DNA of 64,000 nucleotides, taken from assembly GCA_041398025.1 (NCBI GenBank), contig JAWKVM010000005.1, forward strand, positions 124,001-188,000, in the 5' to 3' direction. Positions within the stretch are counted from its first letter, which is position 1. The number at the start of each line of letters is the position of its first letter. This DNA is from JANQPX01 sp041398025 (GTDB taxonomy: Bacteria > Pseudomonadota > Alphaproteobacteria > Geminicoccales > Geminicoccaceae). Below, in pieces: positions 10,701 through 19,236 of the stretch. The translations under genes and the position numbers were made by a program. Below the pieces are notes generated by a model, which ran no database searches, was not told the origin of the DNA, and worked only from the letters and a program-made list of their open reading frames with translations.

Positions 10701-11094
10701 CCAGCCAGGCCTGCAGCTTCGGCCCGGCCGGCAGCGGGGCCAGATAGGCCTCGAGATCGTCCTTCAGATGCTCGTCATAGGTGAAGGGAAACTCGGTCGC
10801 ATCCGGCTCCAGAAAGAAATCGAACGGGTTCTGCACCGCCATGTCGGCGACCAGATCGACCTTGATGTGGAAATGCCGGACCGGCTCCGGAAACACCACG
10901 CGCGCCAGAAAATTGCCGTAGGGATCCTGCTGCCAGTTGATGAAGTGGGGCTCCGGCGTGATCTCGAGCGCATAGCTCAGCACGTCCGTGCGCGCATGCG
11001 GCGCCGGCCGAAGGCGAATGACCTGCGGACCGAGCGTGACCACGCGGTCGTAGTCATATTTGGTGACGTGATGAAGCGCAGCGTGAATGCTCAA
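7735..11094 (-). CDS. Large transglutaminase-like protein with DUF2126 domain
   Basis: A 1119-residue protein. The N-terminal ~300 residues are a transglutaminase-like module (MSIHAALHHVTKYDYDRV; catalytic Cys in LGKGSCRDSGWLL, His in DLHAWTEVYLPGAGW, Asp in GLDPTSGLL). The remaining ~800 residues are DUF2126, with conserved RLTMGGEPTFVAID, LDGRHTGTGGGNHVVVGG and FRAFEMPPHARMS. The glycine- and histidine-rich GRHTGTGGGNH block resembles a nucleotide- or metal-binding site of a ligase. It is the first gene of the leftward operon with the fused ATP-grasp/alpha-E protein. Family assignment is firm; the reaction is not known. Confidence 0.88.
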   Translation of the reverse strand: MSIHAALHHVTKYDYDRVVTLGPQVIRLRPAPHARTDVLSYALEITPEPHFINWQQDPYGNFLARVVFPEPVRHFHIKVDLVADMAVQNPFDFFLEPDATEFPFTYDEHLKDDLEAYLAPLPAGPKLQAWLDSVPREAMGTVDFLVALNARLQQEIAYLIRMEPGVQTPEETLTLGKGSCRDSGWLLVQILRHLGLAARFVSGYLIQLTPDVKSLDGPSGPETDFTDLHAWTEVYLPGAGWVGLDPTSGLLAGEGHIPLAATPEPRSAAPITGAVERSEVAFDVEMAITRLRETPRVTKPYSDEQWAAIDELGAAIDADLVAEDVRLTMGGEPTFVAIDHPNGEEWNTAAVGPTKRPLAEELIRRFQERFAPGGFLHFGQGKWYPGEQLPRWTFSLYWRRDGKPIWRNPDLVAGEKSEEQASIDEAETLTKTIASSLGLETKAVHSAFEDPMHFITREHQLPENLDPLDSKLDDPMERARLARVFKHGLGNPTGYVLPVQRWQAKAGRGWLSEAWSTRAGRLLLTPGDSPVGLRLPLDSLPYIASSDYPYIIPTDPFEERGDLPDPDAMHQAYRREDNSAHAPRQALTPQSVGGRGHGFVRTALVVEPRGGKLCVFMPPTETLEDYLELLATVEDSAEELGLKVHIEGYSPPNDPRLNVIKVAPDPGVIEVNIQPAHSWEEMKAITEGIYEDAHFTRLGTEKFMLDGRHTGTGGGNHVVVGGATPADSPFLRRPDLLKSLILYWQHHPSLSYLFSGLFIGPTSQAPRIDEARHDALHELELAIAQVPSPGGDETQSEGRGAPPPPPWLVDRLFRHLLVDVSGNTHRAEICIDKLYSPDGPTGRLGLIEFRAFEMPPHARMSLTQQLLLRALILRFWKEPYEGSFVRFGTSLHDRYMLPHYVWQDLEDVIGDMQAHGYDLDAAWFLPHFEFRFPVYGKVEFGDVEIEIRQALEPWHVLGEEGAVGGTVRFVDSSVERVQVKVSGLTDQRYIVACNGERVPLRSTGREGEAVAGVRFRAWQPPSCLHPTIGVNTPLVFDLYDRWNKRAVAGCTYHAAHPGGRNFEHFPVNAYEAESRRLARFFGIGHTPGRYNEPRNQSRDEFPLTLDLRWSSDSVRAADR

Positions 11095-11577
11095 TCGATC
11101 GGCCTCCGGTTAGCTCTCGATCTTAGCCTAGTTGCGTTGGGGTGGGACGCAAGATGGCGCCCGAGGTACCAACTGCCCCAGGAAGGCTCATGCCTGTGAA
11201 TTCCATGCAAAAACGGCACCAGGGCAGCGCAACGGGCCGGCGTCAGGCGAGCGGCGATGTCGGCCGGGATAGACCTTTCGGTTGGTCTATATGCCGATCT
11301 CAATCAACGGGTATGCATAAAAGTACTTCTCGAGCGGCTAGAAATGCGAGAACAAATATTGTTGCTTCATGTAATGGATCATCCTAAGTCTTTCTTGCGG
11401 GGGTAGGCCGGAAGCTTCGGGCTGGCTGCGGTTTTTCGGATGTCCTCGCGCTAAAATCCTAACTATACGTTGCAATGGGCGTTCTGGTGACTGCTAGGCG
11501 ACTGTCAACAAGCTTAACAATTTGGCCGTCCGAACGCCCTCCTTGCATTGTTCATTGGCATCGGGGAGCGCAAACCA
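11095..11577. other. Divergent intergenic region
   Basis: About 480 bases between the DUF2126 gene (leftward) and the dehydrogenase gene (rightward). The part from about 11290 to 11400 and again 11455-11525 is clearly richer in A+T than the neighbouring genes and should contain the two promoters. I do not recognise an operator or an RNA gene. Short open frames here look like chance. Confidence 0.5.
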
Positions 11578-12657
11578 ATGGCCGAGACGACCAGGAATTC
11601 CAATAAGATACGAGTAGCCGTCATTCCAGGTGATGGCATCGGCAACGAGGTGGTGCCGGAAGGCATCCGCGTGCTCGAAGCGGTCGGGCGGAAGCTCGAT
11701 CTCGACTATGCCTTCACCACCTATGACTGGAGTTGCGAGCGCTTCGCCAAGACCGGCACGATGATGCCCGAGGACGGGCTCGATCAGATCCGGGACAGCG
11801 ACGCGGTGTTTCTCGGCGCCGTCGGCTTTCCCGGCGTGCCGGACCACGTCTCGCTCTGGGGCCTGTTGATCCCGATTCGCCGCCAGTTCGAGCAATATGT
11901 CAATCTCCGGCCGGTGCGGCTCTTCAAGGGCCTGGCCTCGCCGCTCGCCGGCCGTGAGCCCGGCGATATCGACTACTGGATCGTGCGCGAGAACAACGAG
12001 GGCGAATATTCCTCGATCGGCGGGCGCATGTATGAGGGCACGGAATACGAGGCCGCCATCCAGCAGGCGGTGTTCACCCGCCGCGGCTGCGACCGGGTCA
12101 TGCGCTACGCCTTCGATCTCGCCAGGGCGAAAGGCTTGAAGAGCGTCACCTCGGCGACCAAGTCCAACGGCATCTCGATCTCCATGCCCTACTGGGACGA
12201 GCGCTTTGCCGCGATCGCGGCCGAGTATACGGAGTTGAAAACCGACAAATACCACATCGACATCCTGAGCGCCCACCTCGTGCGCAACCCGGACTGGTTC
12301 GACGTGATCGTCGGCTCCAACCTCTTCGGCGACATCCTTTCCGACCTCGGCCCGGCCACCACCGGCACCATCGCCATCGCCCCTGGCGCCAACATCAACC
12401 CGGAGCGCAATTACCCCTCCATGTTCGAGCCGGTCCACGGCAGCGCCCCGGACATCGCGGGCCAGGGCATCGCCAATCCCATCGGTCAGATCTGGTCTGG
12501 CGCCATGATGCTCGAGCATCTCGGCCATCCCGAGGCCGCCGATATGATCGTCAAGGCGATCGAACGCGCCATCGAGGACAAGGACGTGCTCACCCCCGAC
12601 ATGGGCGGCAAGGCGACCACCACCGACCTCGGCAAAGCCATAGCCGAACTCCTCTAG
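11578..12657 (+). CDS. Tartrate / D-malate-type dehydrogenase (isopropylmalate dehydrogenase family)
   Basis: A 359-residue NAD-dependent beta-decarboxylating dehydrogenase. VAVIPGDGIGNEVVPEG is the N-terminal family signature. WIVRENNEGEYSSIGGRMYEGTE and the late metal-binding block NLFGDILSDLGP, with FEPVHGSAPDIAGQGIANP, place it closest to tartrate dehydrogenase (TtuC) and D-malate dehydrogenase (DmlA) rather than LeuB. It would oxidise D-malate or tartrate to pyruvate or oxaloglycolate. The ATG at 11578 has a purine-rich GGGGAG about 10 bases upstream; a start 10 codons earlier is less likely. Which 2-hydroxy acid it prefers cannot be told from sequence. Confidence 0.85.
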   Translation: MAETTRNSNKIRVAVIPGDGIGNEVVPEGIRVLEAVGRKLDLDYAFTTYDWSCERFAKTGTMMPEDGLDQIRDSDAVFLGAVGFPGVPDHVSLWGLLIPIRRQFEQYVNLRPVRLFKGLASPLAGREPGDIDYWIVRENNEGEYSSIGGRMYEGTEYEAAIQQAVFTRRGCDRVMRYAFDLARAKGLKSVTSATKSNGISISMPYWDERFAAIAAEYTELKTDKYHIDILSAHLVRNPDWFDVIVGSNLFGDILSDLGPATTGTIAIAPGANINPERNYPSMFEPVHGSAPDIAGQGIANPIGQIWSGAMMLEHLGHPEAADMIVKAIERAIEDKDVLTPDMGGKATTTDLGKAIAELL

Positions 12658-12871
12658 GTGGCGCGGCCACCTCGTGGACTTGGACCGGTGTAGCCCGGAC
12701 TCACGGTTTGCGGCCTGGTTTTCGGGCGTCGGGGAAGAGAAGGGAGAGTTGGGGAGGGGCGCTGGCTTGCGTCCTGGCGTTGGCTCGGTTAGGCCGGAGA
12801 GGCGAGGGCGGCTGGCGTCCTCGTCACGCCCATGCCAGGGGCAAAAAATGATGTCAGGGGGCAAACATACC

Positions 12872-13837
12872 ATGACGAATCCGCCAAGTGCCGGCTGGCG
12901 ACCTTATCCCCGCTATCCCGACCCCCTGATCGAAAGCCTCGATCCGCGCTTCGACAAATATATCATCTTCAGCGCCGCGGTGGAGCGTCTCTACACCGGC
13001 TGTCGCTGGTCGGAGGGCCCGGTCTGGTTCGGCGACGGGCGCTACCTTCTCTGGAGCGACATTCCCAATAACCGCATCCTCAAATGGGAGGAGCAGACCG
13101 GCGAGGTCTCGCCCTATCGCAGCCCTTCGGACTTCGCCAACGGCAACACCCGCGACCGGCAGGGCCGCCTCGTCACCTGCGAGCATGGCGGCCGCCGCGT
13201 CACCCGCACCGAGTATGACGGCAGCGTCACCGTGCTCATGGACAGCCACGGCGGCAAGCGCCTGAACTCGCCCAACGACGTCGTCGTCAAGTCGGACGGC
13301 TCCATCTGGTTCACCGACCCGCCGTTTGGCATTCTCGGCCACTATGAAGGCCACAAGGCCGAGCCGGAACTGCCGCAGGCGGTTTACCGCATCGACGGCG
13401 AGAGCGGCGAGATCACCGTGGTCGCGGACGACATTCTCGGCCCGAACGGCCTTTGCTTCTCGCCGGACGAAACGCTGCTCTACATCGTCGAATCCCGAGG
13501 CCAGCCCCACAGAAAAATTCTCGCCTATGACGTCGGCGCCGATGGCCGCACCATCACGGGCAAGCGCGTGCTGATCGATGCCGGACCCGGCGGCACGCCC
13601 GACGGCATGCGCTGCGACGTCGACGGCAATCTCTGGTGCGGCTGGGGTATGGGCAGCGAAGCGCTGGACGGCGTCCTCGTCTTCGCCCCTGACGGCACCC
13701 CGATCGGCCGGATCGCGCTGCCCGAACGCTGCGCCAACGTCTGCTTCGGCGGCGCCAAGCGCAATCGCCTGTTCATGGCCGCGAGCCAGTCCCTCTACGC
13801 CCTCTACGTCAACGCCCAGGGCGCTCCGGGCGGCTGA
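12872..13837 (+). CDS. SMP-30/gluconolactonase family lactonase
   Basis: A roughly 321-residue six-bladed beta-propeller lactonase-like protein. Family blocks are the acidic metal ligand in WSEGPVWFGDGRYLLWSDIP, the Asn in LNSPNDVVVKSDGSIWFTDP, and GPNGLCFSPDETLLYIVES. It would hydrolyse a sugar lactone using a divalent metal. AGGGGG lies 10 bases before ATG 12872; an alternative ATG at 12848 has AGGGG 6 bases away and adds 8 residues. It follows the tartrate-type dehydrogenase by about 210 bases. No signal peptide is seen. Confidence 0.82.
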   Translation: MTNPPSAGWRPYPRYPDPLIESLDPRFDKYIIFSAAVERLYTGCRWSEGPVWFGDGRYLLWSDIPNNRILKWEEQTGEVSPYRSPSDFANGNTRDRQGRLVTCEHGGRRVTRTEYDGSVTVLMDSHGGKRLNSPNDVVVKSDGSIWFTDPPFGILGHYEGHKAEPELPQAVYRIDGESGEITVVADDILGPNGLCFSPDETLLYIVESRGQPHRKILAYDVGADGRTITGKRVLIDAGPGGTPDGMRCDVDGNLWCGWGMGSEALDGVLVFAPDGTPIGRIALPERCANVCFGGAKRNRLFMAASQSLYALYVNAQGAPGG

Positions 13838-13978
13838 TTCGGCTTGACGTTCAAGATGTTGGAAAGGGACCGAGACGGCAGGTCCGGGCCGTCAGACGGC
13901 GCATCAAATCAGTAGACAACCGATCGCCGCGCGATCAGATTGCCGGCCATGCAATTGGGTCCAGCAAGTCCGTCAGCG

Positions 13979-14959
13979 ATGTCAGATCGTTCAGAAGTCG
14001 ATGCCTTCGTCTTTGACGGCGAGGGCGTCGGAAAGCGGCTTGGTGCCAACGATCCGGCAGAGCTCCCGCATGACGGCGCGTCGCCTGCCTTCACCTGGAC
14101 TCACCTCTACCTGAACGGCCAGAACACGATCTCCTGGCTGGAGCAAAGCGGTCTCGATCGCTTCGTGCTCGACGCGCTCACCGCCGCGGAAACACGGCCG
14201 CGCTGTACGGTGCATGGCGATGGCGTCCTCCTGAACCTGCGCGGGGTCAATCTCAATCCCGGTGCGGAGCCCGAGGACATGGTCTCGATCCGCCTCTGGA
14301 TCGAGAAGACCCGCGTGGTCAGTGTCTGGCTCAGGCCGCTGCTCGCCGTGCGCGACCTGTTCGAGGCGATCGAACGCGGCCATGCACCGGCGACGCCGGG
14401 CGAACTGGTCGCGCGTCTCGCCCTTCGCCTCGCGGACCGCGCGGAGCCCACTATCGCGACCTTCAACGAGCGCATCGACACCCTGGAGGAGGCGATCGTC
14501 GACGAGGCGGCCGAAATACCGCAGCAGCATCTGGGCGATGTCCGCCGCGTCTCGATCGTCCTTCGCCGCTACATGTTTCCGCAGCGCGACGCGCTCACCA
14601 CGCTTGAGGTCGAGGACCTCTCCTGGCTGACCGACCGGGACCGCAGCCGCCTGCGTGAAGCCGCGGAACGCGTCACCCGGCTTGCCGAGGACCTCGACTC
14701 GATCCGCGACCGCGCCCAGGTGATCCACGATCAGGTGATGGAACGCCGCGCCGAGGTGATGAACAAGCAGATGCTGGTGCTGTCGATCGCCGCCGCCGTG
14801 TTCTTGCCGCTCGGTCTGCTGACCGGCCTGCTCGGCATCAATGTCGGCGGCATGCCCGGTATCGACAACGCTTGGGCATTCTGGATCGTGTGTGCGCTGC
14901 TGGTGGCTATGGCAGGCGGCCTGATCTGGTCTTTCAGACGCCTGGGGCTGCTGCGGTAG
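13979..14959 (+). CDS. CorA-family zinc/magnesium transporter (ZntB-like)
   Basis: A 326-residue CorA-superfamily membrane protein. The large N-terminal cytoplasmic part has FTWTHLYLNG and long helical segments. Two C-terminal membrane spans flank the pore signature LLTGLLGINVGGMPG, a GIN variant of the usual GxN motif, followed by the ZntB-type GGMPG loop. It should move Zn2+ or Mg2+ across the inner membrane. An upstream in-frame ATG at 13940 would add 13 residues; 13979 is preferred because the family starts near MSDRSEVDAFVFDG. Confidence 0.82.
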   Translation: MSDRSEVDAFVFDGEGVGKRLGANDPAELPHDGASPAFTWTHLYLNGQNTISWLEQSGLDRFVLDALTAAETRPRCTVHGDGVLLNLRGVNLNPGAEPEDMVSIRLWIEKTRVVSVWLRPLLAVRDLFEAIERGHAPATPGELVARLALRLADRAEPTIATFNERIDTLEEAIVDEAAEIPQQHLGDVRRVSIVLRRYMFPQRDALTTLEVEDLSWLTDRDRSRLREAAERVTRLAEDLDSIRDRAQVIHDQVMERRAEVMNKQMLVLSIAAAVFLPLGLLTGLLGINVGGMPGIDNAWAFWIVCALLVAMAGGLIWSFRRLGLLR

Positions 14960-15003
14960 ATCCTGGCCTGCATCGGTTCCGGACGGCGAGCCTTCCGCCA
15001 GTC

Positions 15004-16161
15004 TCAGGCGGGCGCGACCGCGCTCCGATCCAGCCGGGCAACAGGCTGCTCCATCTCCGGCGCGGCGACCTCCCGTTCAAGGGTGAAATTGAAGCTGCTG
15101 CCGTTATCCCCCTCCGAACGGCACCAGATGCGCCCGCCGTGGTTCTCGACGATGCGCCGGCAGGTGGCAAGGCCGATGCCCGAGCCTTCGTAGCGGTCCT
15201 GGCTGTGCAAACGTTCGAGCATCTCGAAAATTCGCGCCTGATCTTCACGGGGAACACCGATACCGTTGTCGCGAACGGTGATCTCGACCGTGTTCGCGTC
15301 CGCGCGCGGACAGGCGATGCTGATCATCAGCTGTCGTTCCGGATGTCTGAACTTCAGCGCATTGCTGATCAGGTTCTGAAAGAGCTGCATGAGCTGGGAT
15401 TTGACACCGATGACATCGGGCAGGTCTTCGATCTGCGTGATCGCGCCGGTCTCGCCAATCTGGTCCGCGAGATTGGCGATGGCATCGTCGACCGCAGAGC
15501 GCAGACCAACCTGCAGGCGTGCCTCGCCCTCCCTCCCCAGACGGGCATAGGCCAGCATGCCGTCGATCAGATTGAAGGCCCGATCGGCGGCGCGCTCGAT
15601 CGTGCGCAGCAGTTTCTGGCCATCGTCGTCCAGGGCGTTTTGATAGTCCTCTCCTAGAAAGCCGGAAAACGCCTTCATCTGACGAATCGGCGCTTTGAGG
15701 TCGTGGGCGACAACGGAAGCAAAGCGGCTGAGCGCCTCGTTCGAGCGTTGCAGCTCCTCCAGCGCCTCCCTGCGCTCGCGCATCAGCCTGACCTTGGCGA
15801 GTGCATTCGAGACGGAGCGCTCCAGGCTTTCCGGGCCGAGATCCTGCTTCGGCAAATAGTCGAGAATGCCGAGTTGCAGCGCCTCGCGTGCCAATTGTTC
15901 GTTGCCCACGGCGGTCAGCATGATCAACGCCGTCTCGGAGCCGCCCTCCGCAAGAAAACGCTTGGCGAAAGAAAGGCCGTCGCCGTCTGGCAAGCGAAAA
16001 TCCAGCAGGATACAATCGAAGGTCTGATCGATCAGAGCCCGTTCCGCTTCGGCTATGCTGGCCACTTCATGCAGCATGAAGTCTTGCACGCACTCCTTGA
16101 AGGCCTGGCGCAGCACCTTTCGATCGAAGCTGTTATCCTCGATGATCAGACAGCGGATCAT
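15004..16161 (-). CDS. Response regulator-histidine kinase hybrid (receiver first)
   Basis: A 385-residue cytoplasmic protein. Residues ~1-120 are a receiver domain with the acidic pair in LIIEDN and the phospho-acceptor Asp in CILLDFRLPDGDG. A coiled linker follows, then a HisKA helix with phospho-His in ASVVAHDLKAPIRQ. The HATPase domain has N box NLISNALKF, G1 DNGIGVP and G2 GSGIGLATC. There is no membrane segment, so its input is phosphorylation of its own receiver, probably by the kinase encoded at 16562-18205. Its start overlaps the end of the small receiver gene by 4 bases. Confidence 0.88.
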   Translation of the reverse strand: MIRCLIIEDNSFDRKVLRQAFKECVQDFMLHEVASIAEAERALIDQTFDCILLDFRLPDGDGLSFAKRFLAEGGSETALIMLTAVGNEQLAREALQLGILDYLPKQDLGPESLERSVSNALAKVRLMRERREALEELQRSNEALSRFASVVAHDLKAPIRQMKAFSGFLGEDYQNALDDDGQKLLRTIERAADRAFNLIDGMLAYARLGREGEARLQVGLRSAVDDAIANLADQIGETGAITQIEDLPDVIGVKSQLMQLFQNLISNALKFRHPERQLMISIACPRADANTVEITVRDNGIGVPREDQARIFEMLERLHSQDRYEGSGIGLATCRRIVENHGGRIWCRSEGDNGSSFNFTLEREVAAPEMEQPVARLDRSAVAPA

Positions 16162-16559
16162 GACGTTCGGCCTCTCTTCTTGACCAGATAGGCGACGATC
16201 GGATCGGTCATCTCCTTCTCGTCGCCGGATTTTCGGACATAGCCTTCGATGCCGAGCTTCAGCGTTTCGTCACGGTCGCCCGGCAAGCTGGAGGTGGTGA
16301 CCACGAAGACCGGCAAATGGGCGATCGCCTCCGTGCTGCGGATCGTCCTCAACAGCTCGATCCCGCCCATGCGCGGCATCTTGAGATCGGTCACGATCAG
16401 CATCTCGGCACCGGCCGGATCACGTTGCAGAATCTCGAGGGCATGCACGCCGTCACGCGCCACCTTGACCGGCAGGTCGACACCCGCATCCCGCAAGGCA
16501 TAGCGAAACACCTTGGCATCGAACGCGTTATCTTCGATCAGGAGAATGGTGTCTGCCAT
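16158..16559 (-). CDS. Single-domain response regulator
   Basis: A 133-residue stand-alone receiver (Rcp1/CheY-like) with ILLIEDNAFDAKVF at the N-terminus, phospho-acceptor Asp in MLIVTDLKMPRMGG, Thr in FVVTTSS and Lys in YVRKSGDEKEM. It has no output domain, so it probably acts as a phosphate shuttle between the membrane kinase upstream and the receiver-kinase hybrid downstream. It is 2 bases from the kinase gene and overlaps the hybrid gene by 4 bases. Confidence 0.9.
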   Translation of the reverse strand: MADTILLIEDNAFDAKVFRYALRDAGVDLPVKVARDGVHALEILQRDPAGAEMLIVTDLKMPRMGGIELLRTIRSTEAIAHLPVFVVTTSSLPGDRDETLKLGIEGYVRKSGDEKEMTDPIVAYLVKKRGRTS

Positions 16560-16561
16560 GG

Positions 16562-18205
16562 TCAGGCCGCCGAACGGATGGCGGACGGCATGGTGAAGCG
16601 AAAGGTGGTGCCGCGCGCTTCAGCCGTCGACAGCACCTCGATACGGCCGCCCCAGCGATCGACGATCTTCTTGATCAGGGCTAGCCCCATACCGCTGCCT
16701 TCGACCTCGTCGCGCGACTTGAGCGTGCTGAACATCTCGAAGATACGCTGGTGATATTCCGGCGCGATGCCGGGACCGTCGTCACTCACCTCGAACACCA
16801 CCGCGTCGCGCTCACGCCCGCCGCGGATGGTGATCTGCCCATGACCGCAATCGTGATGTTTGATCGCGTTCGAGATCAGATTGCGCAGCACCAGCTCGAA
16901 TTCAGTCGGGATCGCTTCGATCGCGGGAAGCTCGCCGTCGACCGTGACCACGAAGCCTGGGGGCGGCTGCAGCAACGCACGCAGATCGTCGACCACTTGC
17001 CTCGGATCGATGCTGGTCACCGAGCCTGGGGCGCGGCCGATGCGCGAATAGTCGAGAAGGTCGGTCAGTAGACGATCCATGCGCTCGACCTGAACCTTCA
17101 TGTCGGACAGATGCTCGTCGATATCCGGGGTCACGCCGCCCGCCTTGTCGAGGTCGCGCCTGAGCCACTTCGGCAAAATCGACAAGGCGCGCAGCGGTGC
17201 CCGCAGATCGTGCGAGGCGATGTAAGCGAACTGTTCGAGCTCCTGATTCGAGCGTTTCAGCCGGTCCACCAGATCGTCACGTTCGGCGTCACGGCGCTTC
17301 CTTTCGGTCACGTCGCGCAGCACACCGCTGAACAGCCGCCGGTCGCCAAGCTTGATCTCGCTGATCGAGAGATCGAGCGGCACCGTCGATCCATCCTTCC
17401 GGCGTCCTACAACCTCGCGTCCGATACCGATGATCTGCGCTTTGCCGGTCGTGAGATATTGCTGCAGATAGCGGTCATGGTGCTTGGCATCGACGTCGGT
17501 CATCAGCTGCTTGACATTTTTGCCGACGGCCTCGCCGACGCTGTAGCCGAAGATCTGCTCGCAGGCGGGGTTATAGTCCTCGATCTGGCCACGTTCATCG
17601 ATCGTGATCATCCCGTCGACGGTCTCGTTCACGATGGCCTGCAGGCGCAGAAGGGCGCGCACATATTCATCGTTGATGATCTCCAGCTTTTCATTGGCTT
17701 CGTGCAGCTGCAGCGTGCGGTCGGAGACCCGGCGCTCCAGCTCGCGCTGCGCTACGCGCAGCTCATCTTCGATGCGCTGTCGCTGCAGAACCTCCCCTTC
17801 GAGGTGCTCGTTGGTCTCGCGCAGCAGGACAGGGCTGGGGAAGGCCAGCGCTTTGGGAAGCAGGGGCCACACCAGGATGGCGGTGACGACCGAAACGCCC
17901 GCGGTCGCCAGCTTGACCAGACCTTCGAGCCCGTAGACCGGTTGCCATAGCGTCATGAGACCGATGACATGGGTCAGGCCGCAGAGGCTGATGAAGCTGA
18001 TGAACAGCCAGGCAAGCCAGGTGTATTGGAGATCGCTCCGGCGGCGGATCACCATATGAATCGCCATGGGGATGGAAAAATAGGCGAGCGCGGTCAAGGC
18101 ATCCGCCACCCCATGCATCGCCACCAGATCTGGCCGCCAGAGGAGGCAATAGCCATGGGGCATGAAAGATGCGGCATTGAAGAGATAGTCCAGAATGGAA
18201 GGCAT
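16562..18205 (-). CDS. Sensor histidine kinase with ethylene-receptor-like membrane domain and PAS
   Basis: A 547-residue membrane kinase. Residues ~15-120 form three membrane helices that match the ethylene-binding domain of plant ETR1: ADALTALAYFSIP and ISLCGLTHVI. Asp35, Tyr42, Ile45, Pro46, Ile72, Cys75 and His79 correspond with a constant offset of 10 to ETR1 residues 25, 32, 35, 36, 62, 65 and 69, including the copper ligands Cys65 and His69. A coiled coil, a PAS domain (~200-310), HisKA (AYIASHDLRAPLRA) and HATPase (NLISNAIKHH, DDGPGIA, GSGMGLALI) follow. The start could also be TTG 18223. It heads an operon with two receiver genes. The ligand in this organism is unknown. Confidence 0.88.
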   Translation of the reverse strand: MPSILDYLFNAASFMPHGYCLLWRPDLVAMHGVADALTALAYFSIPMAIHMVIRRRSDLQYTWLAWLFISFISLCGLTHVIGLMTLWQPVYGLEGLVKLATAGVSVVTAILVWPLLPKALAFPSPVLLRETNEHLEGEVLQRQRIEDELRVAQRELERRVSDRTLQLHEANEKLEIINDEYVRALLRLQAIVNETVDGMITIDERGQIEDYNPACEQIFGYSVGEAVGKNVKQLMTDVDAKHHDRYLQQYLTTGKAQIIGIGREVVGRRKDGSTVPLDLSISEIKLGDRRLFSGVLRDVTERKRRDAERDDLVDRLKRSNQELEQFAYIASHDLRAPLRALSILPKWLRRDLDKAGGVTPDIDEHLSDMKVQVERMDRLLTDLLDYSRIGRAPGSVTSIDPRQVVDDLRALLQPPPGFVVTVDGELPAIEAIPTEFELVLRNLISNAIKHHDCGHGQITIRGGRERDAVVFEVSDDGPGIAPEYHQRIFEMFSTLKSRDEVEGSGMGLALIKKIVDRWGGRIEVLSTAEARGTTFRFTMPSAIRSAA

Positions 18206-18402
18206 CGCTCCGCCATCTATCAATTGAAGATAGAATTATCTACAGAATGAATCGCGAATTGAGAATAGGGAGGTTGCGAAGAGGGCAGAAGCGGATCAAG
18301 TCGGTCTTTGCGTCGACGTTGGTTGCGAGATCTCGAAACATGTGAACGCGGTGCGCAGGAGCGTCTCCCCGCATGGTCGATGCGCTTCAGGGCACGGCTT
18401 TC

Positions 18403-19236
18403 TTATTGCGCTGACAGAGCTCGCCGGTAGAACGTCGAAACATCGTTGGCGATGGCATCGAAATCGGGATTGTCGCGATCGCTAATCAGGGCGAGGCTGA
18501 GGTCGCCCTCGATCCAGATCTTCACCATGGTGCGCTTATCATCGGCCAATTGCGGCAGTCTGATGGCCTGCGCCGAACCCTGCCAGAAGAACAGCCCCAG
18601 GCGCTGCTGATGGTCGTTCTCGAACTGAAACTGCGCGACCGGTATCCTGGCGGACGGCACCAGGCGGCCGCCGGCATAGGTGAAGTGGTACCGGGCAAGG
18701 TCCGGCGGCGGCAGCGACCGCGTGAAGGAGCGGCTGATCCACCCGTCGAAATCCTGGACACGGTCGGCGGCAAAGTCGATCGGGTAGTCACGCTCGCGAT
18801 CGTAGAATTCATAGGCATAGACGATCTGCGAGGTCAGGAGGTCGTCGTCGCTCGGCAGGGGATTGATCTTGTCGTGCAGGAACCAGCCGACGGCGCCGCC
18901 GACGATGAACAGGAGGATGGCGGCAGCGGCTTCGAGAAACGGCCGGCGCTGCAGTCGCGGCGCGGGCGGCATCTCGGCCGCGGGCACGGAAGCAGGGGAG
19001 GTGCCGACCTTTGCATCGCCGATCACGGAGCGCAGGCGCTCCGGCACGGGCTCGTCCAGGATCTCCTGACCCATCGCTTTCAGCGCTTCGTTCTGCCGGC
19101 GCAGCCTTTCGACCGCGGCGCCGACGTCCGGATTGGCGAGCAGATAGGCGGCGACACTGGCGCGATCACGCTCGTTCTGGCGATCGTCGATATAATCCTG
19201 GATCCGGTGCTCTTTCAGGATATCGGTGTCAACCAT
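18403..19236 (-). CDS. Membrane anti-sigma factor candidate
   Basis: A 277-residue protein with a cytoplasmic N-terminal part, one membrane helix (EAAAAILLFIVGGAVGWFL, about residues 107-125) and a ~140-residue periplasmic C-terminal domain. The N-terminal YLLANPDVGAAVERLRRQN and QEILDEPVPERLRSVI are typical of single-span anti-sigma factors in alphaproteobacteria. There is no zinc HxxxCxxC site. The ATG at 19236 overlaps the end of the ECF sigma gene by 8 bases, which supports coupled translation and a direct partnership. The EPVPERL motif recurs in the NepR-like protein at 20184-20414. Confidence 0.75.
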   Translation of the reverse strand: MVDTDILKEHRIQDYIDDRQNERDRASVAAYLLANPDVGAAVERLRRQNEALKAMGQEILDEPVPERLRSVIGDAKVGTSPASVPAAEMPPAPRLQRRPFLEAAAAILLFIVGGAVGWFLHDKINPLPSDDDLLTSQIVYAYEFYDRERDYPIDFAADRVQDFDGWISRSFTRSLPPPDLARYHFTYAGGRLVPSARIPVAQFQFENDHQQRLGLFFWQGSAQAIRLPQLADDKRTMVKIWIEGDLSLALISDRDNPDFDAIANDVSTFYRRALSAQ

